From contig OY751495.1 of the NCBI GenBank assembly GCA_963565915.1, forward strand, positions 868,001-932,000: a stretch of DNA of 64,000 nucleotides, read 5' to 3'. Both the position numbers and the translations under genes were made by a program. The notes under the pieces were generated by a model. The model saw nothing but the letters and a program-made list of their open reading frames with translations, was not told the DNA's origin and ran no database searches. Within the stretch, counting starts at the first letter, position 1. Each line of letters starts with the position of its first letter. Origin of the DNA: Entoloma clypeatum (lineage: Eukaryota; Basidiomycota; Agaricomycetes; Agaricales; Entolomataceae). This document shows positions 11,235 to 22,295 of this stretch, one piece after another.

Positions 11235-12395
11235 TTAATCGGACCCTTCGGGAAAATCCTTCTCGTCGGTGTTATGATCGTATTTTCACTTTTTACTTTA
11301 TCTTATCTTATCTCGATCTTATCTTATCTGCATCATATCGTACATGAGGACATCTTATCATTATCGCGCAGCATGACGCTGCCACAACGCAGCCTCATGG
11401 AATTTACATATATAAGTAGAGTACTTTCACTTGTATTCGATAGCTTGTTCTCTTGAGATTCCCGCTGGGTCTCTTGGCAATACAGTTCTCTTTTCATCTT
11501 TCCACTTCGTTCCTAAGTTTGGGCTCGCGACGTCGTTTGACTTAGCGTCGCCTCAACAGTCGGCTTCTAAGATTGTGGTTTCATCATTCTCGGCATCTTC
11601 CTCAGACACCTTCCTAACCCTTCCGGAGTTCTTCTTCGGCTTGCGGCAGTTGCGCGCAATATGGCCTTCTTGGTCGCAGTTGAAACACTTGCGACCATCT
11701 TTCTTCTTTGGAGCGCTGCAGTCTTTAGCAAGGTGACCGAAGCGTTGACAGTTGTAGCAACGGGCTACCCCTGCTTTCTCAATCTCCATGGCCTTGCCCT
11801 GACCACCATAAGTGGTACCTGATCCGGTGCGCATGTCGCCACCACCTTGGATGACCAGTGCATGTCCCTCCATCTGTCGTCCCTTGTTTCGGATCTCCTT
11901 TGCGTACTCGGAGTATGTCTTGTCCTCGCTTGCCACTTGTTCAGAGATTCTGCGGTTAACGTTCTTTTCCAGGATGTATTTCCCAGTTTCTTCGCCAAGA
12001 TTTGACAGCTTCAAGAGCTCTTCGAATTCGTCCAAGAATTCGTCAACGGTGCGTTTCTCCTGCCTCAGGACTTCGAGTCTTGCTTTGGCAGCGACTGACT
12101 TGTTGGCGACAGAAAATCGTGTTGCGATATCCTCTGAGAATCCTAGCCAGGTGATGTTCTTGTTGTCGATGGCAAGAGCGTCTAACTTGTTACTGGCCCA
12201 GTGCTTGCCGGATCCTTCCATCATGCGGGATAGCACCGCAAGAATCTTCTGATCATCTGTTCAGCTCTTTTGGAACCTGATGTATAGTTTGGTGGCTTTC
12301 CACCACTCGTCAAAGGTGTGTCTGTCCTTGAACATCCCAGGATCCTTGATGATCTTGGATGTATCCATCGTTTGTACTGCCGGAGCTTCTGCCAT
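11235..12395 (-). pseudogene. Family B gag, interrupted by a solo LTR
   Basis: The ATG is at 12395 (MAEAPAVQ...). A TGA at 12261-12263 interrupts the N-terminal capsid region. Two CCHC knuckles, CYNCQRFGHLAKDC and CFNCDQEGHIARNC, occupy about 11650-11765. A family A solo LTR (11270-11558) is inserted just before the last codons; the frame resumes at 11269 and ends at TAA 11235-11237, as in the sister copy. Confidence 0.9.
11270..11558 (+). repeat. Solo LTR of gypsy family A, TSD GTCGG
   Basis: The 289-bp sequence begins TGTTATGATCG and ends CGCCTCAACA, like the family A LTRs but slightly shorter. GTCGG flanks it at 11265-11269 and 11559-11563. No internal sequence remains, so it arose by LTR-LTR recombination. 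It proves that family A was still mobile after family B had inserted into an older family A copy. Confidence 0.95.
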
Positions 12396-13186
12396 GTCTA
12401 GAGTCTGCGGAGAAGGAGAGGGGTCGGGTTGTTGGGATGAAGATGGGGTTCGGGATACAGGTAAGGGTTGAAAATGAGTCCCTGTTCTAGGCGTCTGTTT
12501 GATATCTGACTGCGTGGAGTCAAAAGCAAATTCGTCAGGGGACTCGTCGGCGGAATCAGTGGCAAAACGTTCGGGGTATTTCCTCTGTAGATCTCTAAGG
12601 AATCTCTGTTCCTGCGCGTCTGTCGGTTGTGAGAAGGGGTCAAGTCTCTCGTTTCGTGCCCAACAACCGTCCTCGGTCTGTTGTTCAGTGGTTGTGAAGT
12701 GGGTGTAGATCTGTTGCTTCGAGTACGACGTGATGATGCAGCTCTGGGACGTCTTAATGTGAGCGTCCTAATCAATCTTCTGATAATGGTTGTCTGGACA
12801 CCGATAAACTCTCTGATCTCTGTGATCCGACCTGTCTGAGGTCCTTCTTGAACGCGAAAGCTTTCGAGTTCGTTCTGTCGGGTGTTGTAACACGTGATCT
12901 GGTGTTGTTGAGCAAGGTGGATGCTCTCTGCTATCTCGCTGTGGGGGCGATGCTCGTTGTTGTCTAGTTCTTCGTCAAGCACCTGCTGTAGGATGTGACG
13001 GATCTCCGATTCGATGTACTGCTGGATGAGTGTAAAATCGATACTGTCTCGAGGACTTAGCTCCTCCTGTTGGGCTTCTGGTGAGGTGAATGGGTTACTG
13101 GTGAAGTCTTCAAAGAAGCGCGATGTCTTGACTCATTCGGTAGTTGCTCTCTTCGCTCTGGGCGAACCTAACGAGATCTAGCAACT
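12396..13186 (-). other. Family B leader with long no-ATG open frame (nested copy)
   Basis: The frame running into 12398 is open for about 190 codons upstream but contains no ATG. A second frame, in phase with gag, is open for about 120 codons before the gag ATG. The only ATG in this leader (near 13135) replaces an ACG of the sister copy, a CpG transition. Confidence 0.6.
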
Positions 13187-13589
13187 TGTTATGCTTAACA
13201 AACCGTTCCAAGGTTCGGGCAGAGTATGCAGGAAAGTGGAAAGGCGAAGAGCAATGTGATTGCTAAATCTAAGGAATCTACTACAGTACAGGAGGTTTAT
13301 ATAGGTACTGACTATAGGCGGTAGTGGATGAGTCAGTACTGCGGAAGGCAGTGCGCATGAGTAAGGCGACTGCGGAAGGCTATGTACAATAAGTAAGCTG
13401 ACTGCGGAAAGCGAGTCAGCGTGGGAGCGAAGTATACTAAAGGGGCTGACAAAGTAAAGGTAGTGAGTCAGACTGGGAATCGAAGGTTGCGAAAGTAGAC
13501 ATTAGACATAGTAAGCTCGTAAGAGGGCGCCGAGCCGGGCCGATAAGTAAAAGTGATGACATTGTCCGCATACCGTAGAGTCCGTAACA
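13187..13589 (-). repeat. 5' LTR of nested family B copy (403 bp)
   Basis: It matches 7645-8047 except for a few transitions. On the minus strand the priming site TTGCTAGATC follows 2 nt after its end and pairs with GATTTAGCAA of the predicted mRNA start, with one G-U pair. Confidence 0.93.
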
Positions 13590-13594
13590 GGAAC

Positions 13595-14973
13595 TCAGGG
13601 TGGAAATTATTAAATTACATCACGACAATCCAGTCACTGGACATCCGGGTCAATGGAAAACCCTGGAATTAGTGACGCGTAATTATTGGTGGCCCGGAAT
13701 CACAAACATGGTCAAAGCTTATGTCGAGGGCTGCGACAAATGCCAACGATCAAAGAACGTGCCTCAACCACTAGCCGGTAAATTAAAAGCAAACACGGAA
13801 CATGCTGGACCATGGAAACACGTCACTGCGGACTTTATTGTAGGACTCCCAGAAGCACAGGGATATAACGCTGTATTAGTGGTCGCTTGTAGATCTACGG
13901 AACAAGCACACTTTATCAAAACACGTGATGAAGTCTCAGCCGAGGGATTAGCTAAGCTATATCGGGACGAAGTCTGGAAACTTCATGGACTACCGGAAAC
14001 GCTGACGTCAGATCGAGGACCGCAATTCGCGGCAACTTTTATGAAAGAATTGAACAAGATCCTGGGAATTACAACTAAATTATCAACGGCATACCATCCG
14101 CAAACAGACGGACAAACGGAACGAATCAACCAGGAGTTGGAACAGTATCTAAGATCATATATTTCCCATCGGCAAACAGATTGGCCCGAATGGATGGCAA
14201 GCGCGGAGTTCGCCTATAATAACAAGATACACACAGCAACTCAGTTTTTGCCGTTCTATGTAAATTATGGATTCAACCCTAGGATGGGCGTAGAACCTCG
14301 GAGGGTAGAAAAATCAGAACTGGCAAAAGAATTCGCGGAGCGAATGAAAAAGATTCATGAGGAGGCAGAAGCGGCGCTAGTAAAAGCACGAGAAGAGATG
14401 GAACGGTATGCGAATCTGAAACGAGGAGATGCACTGGTTTACAAAGTTGGCGACAAAGTTTGGTTATCAACTAAAGATCTAAAGTTGAACCGACCCTTAA
14501 AGAAACTTGCCGAACGATGGATTGGACCCTATGCCATAACCAAAATCATTTCGTCACACGCGGTGGAACTTAAATTGCCGAAGTTGTGGAAAATCCACCC
14601 GGTTATCAATGTATCATGGGTCCGATTATTTAAAGAACCACTATTTATATCACAAAGGGTGCAGGCACCAAACCCGATAGTTATCAATGGCGAAGAGGAG
14701 TACGATGTTGCTAAAGTTATTGACTCAAGGTTGAAGAGAGGAAAGCTGGAATATTTAGTGCAATGGGAGGGTCTGACTCAGGACCACACCACGTGGGAAC
14801 CCGAGGATCACCTGGAACATGCCAAGGAAGCGGTGGAGGACTTCTTTAAATTAAACCCAAATGCACCCCGGCGCTTACGCGCAAACATCTTTGAAGGGTT
14901 GGAATTTAAACCATATGAGAATTTCACAGACACCCCAGACGGCATCATATCTCGCCTGGAAGTCGAGATCTAG
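13595..14973 (+). pseudogene. Family A pol, second part: integrase and chromodomain
   Basis: This continues the frame broken by the family B insertion and ends at TAG 14971-14973. It begins with the integrase HHCC zinc finger (H-x3..H, then CDKCQRSK), followed by the DDE core with [22 protein letters not shown] and [15 protein letters not shown]. After a basic SH3-like linker comes a chromodomain (about 14700-14850) with the aromatic cage words EYDVAKVIDSR, LEYLVQWEG and TTWEPEDHL. Chromodomains target chromoviral integration to modified histones. This half carries no stop. A purine tract AGAAAGGGGG precedes the 3' LTR. Confidence 0.94.
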
Positions 14974-14984
14974 AAAGGGGGTAA

Positions 14985-15283
14985 TGTTATGATCGTATTT
15001 TCACTTTTCACTTTATCTTATCTTATCTCAATCTTATCTTATCTACATCATGTCATACATGAGGACATCTTATCATCATCACGCAGCATGATGCTGCCTC
15101 AACGCAGCTTCATGGTATTTACATATATAAGTAGGGTACTTTCACTTGTATTCAATAGCTTGTTCTCTTGAGATTCCCGCTGGGTCTCTTGGCAATACAG
15201 CACCTTTATCATCCTTCCACGTTTTTCCTCTAAGTTCAGAAGTTTGGGCTCGCAACATCGTCAGACTTAGCGTCGCCTCAACA
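14985..15283 (+). repeat. 3' LTR of gypsy family A
   Basis: It is 299 bp and matches 3175-3473 except for about nine transitions. It is followed by the target duplication GGTAT (15284-15288). Confidence 0.95.
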
Positions 15284-15288
15284 GGTAT

Positions 15289-15684
15289 GGTGTCACCCTT
15301 GAAGGATGGCCACAGGCAATCCCATTCAAGAGCCTTAGTGAATGCTCGAGCTCGTTGCCCCAGTTAGAAGGTTTTCATAAGTGTTTGCACACTGGTCAGA
15401 CATTCTGGCGGAAGGTCACCAATGATGAGCTGGAGAAGCTTAACCAAGAGCACAAAAAGCAAATTGAAGCTGGTGACCTGATTCCACCTGCTCCGCGTCG
15501 GCGCCGCTCCGATCACGGAAAGTTGAAGAGGAAGAGGGTGCAAGACAGTGATTCCTCCTCATCCGAGGAAGACGACGGCGCTGACAATAACAAAGGATCC
15601 TCGTCTTCGGCTAAGGGAAAGAAGCGGACTCACAAGTATCCAAGTGCAGCTACCATCGACACCGACGACGAGATGTCGGCTTGA
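15289..15684 (+). pseudogene. Conserved Agaricomycete gene, C-terminal half
   Basis: Joining 3174 to 15289 restores an uninterrupted frame: ...NIVERY then GVTLEGWPQAIPFKSL. This shows the gypsy element landed in a coding exon. The half encodes SLPQLEGFHKCLHTGQTFWRKV, then a basic RRRRSDHGKLKRKR stretch resembling a nuclear localisation signal, and a Ser/Asp-rich acidic tail, ending at TGA 15682-15684. The pattern matches the end of the mushroom family named for the first half. Function unknown. Confidence 0.68.
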
Positions 15685-16533
15685 AATGTTCTTCGGAGTG
15701 GAGATTTATTTTTTCTGATAACATATGATACATGTGTTGATGGTTATGTGGTAAAGGATGGGCAGTAGCACTAGATGATAATGGAGATCTATTGTCCATA
15801 TTGAAATACATCGGCAAGGATTTTTTAACAGAATGGTAAGAGATCAGAAGCCGCTCGTCTCCAACCGCGCTTGTGAGAGGCTCCCCATCTCAGTATGTTT
15901 GGGTGAATGCAACAGAGGCCATGATGGGTGGAAGGTACGTGGCAGCAACAGCGATTGATATCGCTGGACTGGGTGGTGGCAGCGGCAGAAATGGACGAGA
16001 GGCGGCAATGATGGCGCGTGCCGCTCGTCTGATTCGGATCTGTGCTGATGAGAGGGTTGTCGGGGGGCGTGAGGCAAAGCGAGTTGATGGTGATGGCGGG
16101 ATGTTTGAGACGTGGTGGCAGCGGTGGAAATGGATGAGCGGCAGCAATGACGGAGGCCCTTGTGGGAGGCTCTCCATCGGAGGGTTTGGTATGTTCGGGT
16201 GAATGTGTACGTGGTGGCAGCAGCGAAAATGGACGAGAGGTGGCAATGAGAGTGCATGCCGCTCGTCTCCTAGGGCCTGTTCGGGTCTGTGCTGGTATGT
16301 ATGGTGCATGCCAGTGGTACCGGCGGTGAGAGGGTTGTCGGGTGGCTTGAAGCCAGGCGAGTTGATGGTGGTGGCGGCGACCTTTTGAACCAAGGGATTA
16401 GTAGTGTGGCAGGACATTTGAGGTGACGAGAAAAGCGGCAGCCACAATGGCGGGGGCTGCTCGGCATTTGGAAGGTGCCTGTCAACCGACCGACAAGTTC
16501 CAGTGGCGAGGAGGGTCATAATGGTCGAGTAAG
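15685..16533. repeat. Degenerate tandem repeats, no gene
   Basis: Imperfect copies of a unit of roughly 240-290 bp are visible, marked by GGCAGCGG..AAATGGACGAGAGG words (near 15980 and 16215), GAGAGGGTTGTCGGG (near 16050 and 16328) and GTTTGGGTGAATG/GTTCGGGTGAATG (near 15897 and 16192). Open frames on both strands here are His/Pro/Ser- or Gly-rich and follow the repeats, so I do not call genes. The copia target duplication GTAAG is at 16529-16533. Confidence 0.6.
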
Positions 16534-16843
16534 TGTTGAAGTTCCACCTGGGCGCTAGCCGCAAGTGTACTGAAGCAACCGGCTACAGTGGAAGTACTCT
16601 ACGATACCGTTCTGACCACTTACATAGATTGGAGAGGGTGAGGCTGGTGAGAGCGGTTGAGGCTGGTAAGAGCGATGGAGGCGGTTAAGAGTCAAGAGAC
16701 AACTTGTTGGTATTGACAGTTTCCTGGTCTTATATACCGTACTACTGTTTGTACCAACCAAACAAGTATGTAATGAAGATATGTAAAGGTCACGTGATGT
16801 AATCTAATCTAATCTAATCTACGTGATGGGAAAAGTTTCAACA
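16534..16843 (-). repeat. 3' LTR of the full-length copia
   Basis: 310 bp, TGTTGAA...TTCAACA. The ATTAGATTAGATT run near its start on the minus strand is a short tandem repeat that differs slightly from the copy at 857. Confidence 0.95.
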
Positions 16844-16919
16844 CCCCCCCATATTTAGTACATACTTCTAAATACATCTTACTTTTTCCCACATATATAT
16901 ATAGGTACTTTTGTTTCGC

Positions 16920-19900
16920 CTAGTTCTTTATCAATCCGAAGTACGGGATAAACTTGGAAAAGAGGATTTTCCCCAGATTCTTAGTTAAAAGATCTGCAGG
17001 GTTGTTCACTCCTTCAATGAATTCGACCGTAATTATTCCTTCGGAGACTTTTTCTCTGACAAAGTGGAATCGCACGTCAATGTGCTTGGATCGTTTCTCG
17101 GTTACAGGGTTGGATGCGATAAAGACGGAGCCATTGTTGTCTCCGTAGATCGGTACTGATCCGATCTGCATTCCAAGTTCGGCAAGCATGCTTCTCAGCC
17201 ATGTTGCTGCGCGACTGCAATCTGATAACGCCATATACTCTGCTTCTGTGGAAGAGAGGGCGATGGTCTTTTGCGCCGATGATACCCATGTTACTGCTCC
17301 AGACGCCAGTGATATGAAGAAGCCAGTGGTAGACCTCCTCGTGTTTTCATCTGACGCCCAGTCAGAGTCTGTGAATGCGTAGATTCCTTTCCCTGAGTCG
17401 CCATCATACATGATTGCGTAATTTTTTGTCGCCTTTAGATACCTGCAAATATCCCTAGCCACTTCTAAATGGTGTTTGGTGGGATTTGCGGAAAACTGCG
17501 ACATTTTAATCACAGCAAAACAGATGTCTGGCCTCGTTCCAATCATCAGATATAGAAGTGATCCGATGACGGATTGGTACTTTGATCGAAGTTCTGCATT
17601 GGGTTCATCTTCGGACATCATGGGTTTGTAGCCCATAGGAAGTGGGGTGTGGGTGGCGTTAGATTCGCTCATCCCCATTCGTTCGAGTATTTTCTCAAGG
17701 TAAGGTACTTGATCAATGAAGATATGTTTCCCACGTTGCCTTATTTGGATAGAGAGAAATTCTTTCGGTTCCCCATCAGGCACAAGGTGGTCATGAAGGC
17801 CTTTTTCTTCTCTAGCGTGTATTCTCGGTTTGTGCCGAGAAAAGCAGAGTCGTCGACATATATGACGGCGATTACAATTTCCCCTTTGGTACTTTTGTGA
17901 ATGAACACTCCCGCATCAGAGTGAAGCCGGACAAAGCCGAGCTTTTTCATGGAGGAATCAAGTTCCCTCCACCAGGCTAATGCGGCCTGCCTAAGTCCAT
18001 ATAGGGCTTTGAATAGTTGGTATACGAGGTGTTCTTTCCCTTTTACTATGTAGCCCTCAGGCTGTCGCATGTAAATGACTTCTCGGAGCGTTCCGTAGAG
18101 GAAGGCTGATGAGACGTCCAACAGTGTCATGAACCACCCTTCAAGGGCTATCAATGCCAGTATTAGTCGGACGGTTTCATATCTTACGACTGGTGAGAAG
18201 ATCTGATCAAAGTCGATCCCTTCCACCTGCGAGAAGCCTTTTGCGACAAGGCGCGCTTTCAGACGCCCGTCGGATTTTTCGTTATAAACCCATTTGTTCC
18301 TTAGAGCTTTCCTCCCTGCAGGCAGGGGTACTAGCTCCGTGATCACCCCGCGGCGTTTGAGCATGTCTAGCTCTTTACGTTCAGCCGCATACCAGTCTTC
18401 TTTATTTGGAAGAGGGTATATGTCTTTATGGGACATTTCAACGATGCCAACTTGGGCTGATATCGCCTCCATCAGGAGGTCATTCATCCATGCCGTTTGA
18501 CCGCCCAATCTCCGTCTTCGATCTAATTTTTCAAGATCAGACGCTGGAGTGTCTTCCCCATAGATGCTTCCTGGCATCTTCCGAACTCGTCGTTCCCTGA
18601 TTGGACGATCTGGTACTTGCTCGGGTTCCGGAGTGGGTACTCGTGGTTCGTCATCAGGCTCACTGGCAGGCAGTTCGTTGTCTGATTCAGGTTGATCCTG
18701 TTCAATGGGAACTGGGTCATGAGGTATTTCATTGTGACTTTCGTCGTCGTTGCTGCCAGGGATGAGATCCTCAAACTCATCAGCCGGCTCTGGGTTTTCC
18801 ATTTCTGGATGGTTTTCTGGCAAAGGGTCGATGTGGCATCTAGGGTACTTGCTCTCATCGATGATCGCTTTCCCACCCATGAAAATCGTATTAGTCTCAG
18901 GATCCATAAAACGGTATCCTTTGACTCCTGGTTTCGATCCGAGATAAATCATCAATCGCGATCTGGATTCCAGGGAGTTTTTCCGTTTCTCTTTTGGGAT
19001 ATATACATATGCCTGGCATCCGAAGACTCTGACACTTGACATGTCGGGGATCTCATTAGTCACCCTGAAGTAAGGGGTTTTCCATTCAAGACGCTGCATG
19101 GGGGTTCTGTTGTAGAGGAACGCTGCATGTTCCAAACAGAATTCCCACGACATAGGTGGTAGACACGCGTCGAAGCGCAAGGCCTGAGATTTTTCCCATA
19201 GAGTTCGATTGATCCTTTCTGCTCTACCATTCTGCTGATGCTGATATGGGAGTGTGATGTCGATCAGAATTCCATGATCGGCAAGTACATCCTTGTATTC
19301 GTCGAACTCTCCACCTCCATCAACTCGCCACTTTTTAGGGGTAGCAGCGAACTGATTCTGGATCATCGCAAGAAATTGTCTTAGTGCCATGATGGCATCA
19401 GACTTCTTTCTAAGCAAGACGACCCAGACGTGGGATGAGAAGTCGTCCAAAAACGTAAGGAAATATTTGTATTTGTGGTAAGATGCCGTGGATATCTGTT
19501 TGAGATCAGAATGGATAAGATCGAAGGTTTTGGTTGCTCTTGTCATCGAATTGGGGTATGATTGATTCGGCATTTTCCCTTTGAGGCAACCTGTACAACT
19601 TTCCTGTGATTTCTCATGTACTAGTGTCTTAGGTACCCCTTTGGTACTGGTGGGAATCTTTCGAAGTGCTTGATCATTTGGGTGACCAAGACGCTTATGC
19701 CAGGTTTCGACAGTGATTTCGCTGGAGATCGCGTGGATTTGGTCATGGCGTATTTCAGTGTCTAACCAATAAATGGTTTGTCCGAGAATGTGAGGCGAGA
19801 ACTGTATTTTGTTCTGTCCTTTGGAGATGTTGATTTCCCCACGCATTCCATCTACTTTGTAACCGTGATTAAGGAAGACACCTAGGGACAATAGGCGTGT

Positions 19901-21622
19901 GTCCATGTCCGGAATGTAGAATACAGGTCGGGGAAGATGGGTTTTCACTTCCCCATTTAGGGTATGCCGTACTGGAACGGCCCCAACTCCGAGAATTTCC
20001 AGTTTCTTTCCCTTTTCAGCTGTTTGGACAAATCGCTTAGCCTTGAGAGGCCTGTAGTACGCGAAGTCCTTGAACTCATGGGTAAAGTGTAACGAGGCAC
20101 CGGAGTCTAAGATCCATTGTGCGCGTTCTTTCTCCTTACAGTGTGTGCATGACGCAAAGTGTTTTGTATATTTTTTATATAGATCGTTGTCAATGTGATC
20201 CATACATTCTGCACTAGTACTAGCTAATATTTTACACGTCTGTAAGGAGGTGTTATTAGCTTTCCTTAATTGGTCAGATTCAGGAGAGGAAGATGACGAA
20301 CTGTCAAGTTCAATAAGCCCATCTTCGAATTGGTCCGGCCCCATACGCTCGCTCTGATGGTCTATGTCCATCATCCTGAGGGAGTCATCCAAGGGCGGAG
20401 TGACTCGACGCTGCTTGGATGGTCTTTCATCTTCTTCTGGGATAATCGTATCCAGAATCCGAAGATTTGACCCTGAGGGACGAGCACCAATGTTCCGCGC
20501 GAGTTTCCTGACGTGATCATTCTTTTTCCACGCAGACGGCTTGCCCGAAGGAAGCCCGGTGTACTGGGATGGCGGCGGGTTCATTCGCTGCAGGAGCGAC
20601 TGCATTCTCGCGGAATCAGGCTGGGTGGTACTTAACGTTTTCCCACGGCCAGTGATGGTGGTGAAGGATGGTGCCGGAAGAGGAGGGAAGTGGATGGCGG
20701 GAGCAACAAACTCAACCGTTTCTTCCACATGGTCGGACGTGTTGTCCGCAGTGTTAGCACTTTTCTTCTGATTGCGCCAGCGTCCTTTTCCCTTCTTCTT
20801 TTCGGAAGCGGTACTAGGGTCGGTCGAGTTAGGCTGCTCGTCAGCGTCGTTCTGCGAGGTACTCGGCTTTTGCTGCTTTTCCCATTTGGGGTCCTGCCCC
20901 TTTCGCTTTGTCCCGGAAATTTTCTTGGCCTGCTCATTGGACGTACGAGTAGACCCGATCGAGTACTTGCGCCGGTATTCAGAGATGATGCTCTCGGCGA
21001 CGGCTTTGTAGGTGAAATCGTCGGCGTCGTAGACCTGGAAAAGGGCGGTGGAGAGTGAAGACCAGGCGTCGGGAATTGCATTGGCCAGGATCATTGCCTG
21101 CATCAGATCGGGGACGACAAAGCTCGAATCGGCGAGCCGGGCGAAAAGGGACCCAAGGCGTTCGATTTCGGGCACGGGGTCGCGTCCAGACAGTTTGTAG
21201 GTAGCGGCGGCCTTGAAGTCGCCGAAGATGACAGCCGGGGATACCTTGGAGTAGGCATCTTTCAGTGTTCCCCATGCGTCAAGCGCCGAGGTGCTGTCTT
21301 TGATGTGGCGTCTGATCGCCTCAGAGACCTTCAGGCGTATGGCCCCGAGAGCTACGTCGTCGTCCCTGATCCAGGCTTTTTCTTCCTTGCGGAAGCCGGG
21401 CTGGTCGACCGTGGTAGCCAGCACAGGGGGAGCAGCAGCAGTGGCTCCAGGGGTGGAGACCGTGGTGGTGAAATCGGCGATGTCAGGGCGTGTGATGTCG
21501 CCAGAAACAATGCGCCAGACTCCTTGGTGGAGGAGGTAGGACTTCATTTTCTCGGCCCAGCTTTGGTAGTCGATGCCGTCAAAGGGGGCGATGGTGTCAA
21601 GAGCAGAGCGAGAGGTAGACAT
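16920..21622 (-). pseudogene. Copia gag-pol polyprotein with one frameshift
   Basis: The start is ATG 21622 (MSTSRSALDT), in better context than an upstream TTG. Gag (about residues 1-300) has the copia gag pattern (WAEKMKSYLLHQGVW) and Lys/Ser-rich linkers, but I see no CCHC knuckle. The protease motif is LDSGAS (residue about 506). Integrase shows HKRLGH, C-x2-C, then an Asp/Asp/Glu core with WRVDGGGEFDEY and HQQNGRAERINRT. RT has ARLVAKGFSQ, LLDVSSAFLYG and YVDD (about residue 1255). RNase H ends the frame. Near 17795 a one-base shift separates the frame ending at 17741 from the frame 17783-16920. Apart from this shift the element looks intact. Confidence 0.95.
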
Positions 21623-21970
21623 TTTTAATGAATCTAAAAGGAGTTTTCCCAATCAGTGATGTGTTATGAATATGATTCAAGAAAACAATTAAATGATTCC
21701 TTATGACATATTCCCTTTAGGAATAGCGGTCATGGGAAAACCCTTTATATGTCAGAAACGTATAAGGTGCGATCAACGTTTCCACATGGAGTGTACTAGG
21801 TCAATCCCCTTAGGGACGTCTCATGACAGGTACTTGTCGTAATGACGTTCCCAGGTTCATTTGTGAAGAAGTAAGACTCAGAACCTAGATCTTTCGATCG
21901 GTTCTTTGCCAACCAGGGTAGAGTGGGCAGGTACTCGCTGTTGCCAGCGTTTCCCAAGTCCCTCTGCTAT
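21623..21970 (-). other. Copia leader with candidate splice acceptor
   Basis: No coding sequence is seen. On the minus strand CCTTTTAG ends at 21634, 12 nt before the gag ATG. Together with a GTAAGT in the LTR (donor G at 22075) it could define a 442-nt leader intron. Confidence 0.45.
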
Positions 21971-21985
21971 CCGGGGCCCATAACC
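21971..21985 (-). promoter_or_regulatory. Copia primer-binding site, complementary to half initiator tRNA-Met
   Basis: On the minus strand GGTTATGGGCCCCGG directly follows the LTR. Its complement contains GGGCCCATAACC, the anticodon-arm sequence of eukaryotic initiator tRNA-Met (anticodon CAT). Drosophila copia is known to prime from a cleaved half of this tRNA, and the same 12 nt fit here. Confidence 0.8.
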
Positions 21986-22295
21986 TGTTGAAGTTCCACC
22001 TGGGCGCTAGCCGCAAGTGTACTGAAGCAACCGGCTACAGTGGAAGTACTCTACGATACCGTTCTGACCACTTACATAGATTGGAGAGGGTGAGGCTGGT
22101 GAGAGCGGTTGAGGCTGGTAAGAGCGATGGAGGCGGTTAAGAGTCAAGAGACAACTTGTTGGTATTGACAGTTTCCTGGTCTTATATACCGTACTACTGT
22201 TTGTACCAACCAAACAAGTATGTAATGAAGATATGTAAAGGTCACGTGATGTAATCTAATCTAATCTAATCTACGTGATGGGAAAAGTTTCAACA
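21986..22295 (-). repeat. 5' LTR of the full-length copia
   Basis: 310 bp, identical by eye to 16534-16843. It contains a TATATAAG box on the minus strand near 22190 and a GTAAGTGG donor-like word at 22068-22075. TSD GTAAG follows at 22296-22300. Confidence 0.95.

Larger units (their letters stand above)
7645..13589 (-). mobile_element. Gypsy family B chromovirus, defective nested copy, 5.9 kb; TSD GGAAC
   Basis: The 403-bp LTRs (7645-8047 and 13187-13589) are flanked by GGAAC at 7640-7644 and 13590-13594. On the minus strand it encodes, in order, a no-ATG leader ORF, gag, a truncated pol, a chromodomain and a 3' ORF. Compared with the family B copy at 22660-29226 it lacks about 1 kb covering the protease and first RT motifs (junction near 11190), carries several TGA codons at CGA positions and two 1-bp deletions in pol, and contains a solo family A LTR. 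By eye the LTRs differ at about 5 of 403 sites. Confidence 0.95.
3175..15283 (+). mobile_element. Gypsy family A chromovirus, 12.1 kb with a nested element; TSD GGTAT
   Basis: The two 299-bp LTRs (3175-3473 and 14985-15283) both begin TGTTATGATCG and end CTCAACA. The 5-bp target duplication GGTAT is present at 3170-3174 and 15284-15288. Internal DNA encodes gag, protease, RT, RNase H, integrase and a C-terminal chromodomain, so this is a chromovirus. A family B element (7645-13589) sits inside pol. By eye the LTRs differ at about 9 of 299 positions, all transitions, the largest LTR divergence among the four elements with two LTRs. Pol and gag carry premature TGA codons and gag a frameshift, so the copy is dead. 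Confidence 0.96.
16534..22295 (-). mobile_element. Ty1/copia element, full length, 5.76 kb; TSD GTAAG
   Basis: The 310-bp LTRs (16534-16843 and 21986-22295) look identical by eye, indicating a very young insertion. GTAAG flanks it at 16529-16533 and 22296-22300. On the minus strand the order is 5' LTR, tRNA-half priming site, leader, one long gag-pol frame, polypurine tract (GGGGGG at 16844-16850), 3' LTR. The same family supplied the partial copy at 1-1166. One frameshift interrupts pol. Confidence 0.97.

Noticed and set aside
15844..16564. Long open frames on both strands
   Set aside because: They follow the tandem repeats, are His/Pro/Ser- or Gly-rich, and overlap each other on opposite strands.
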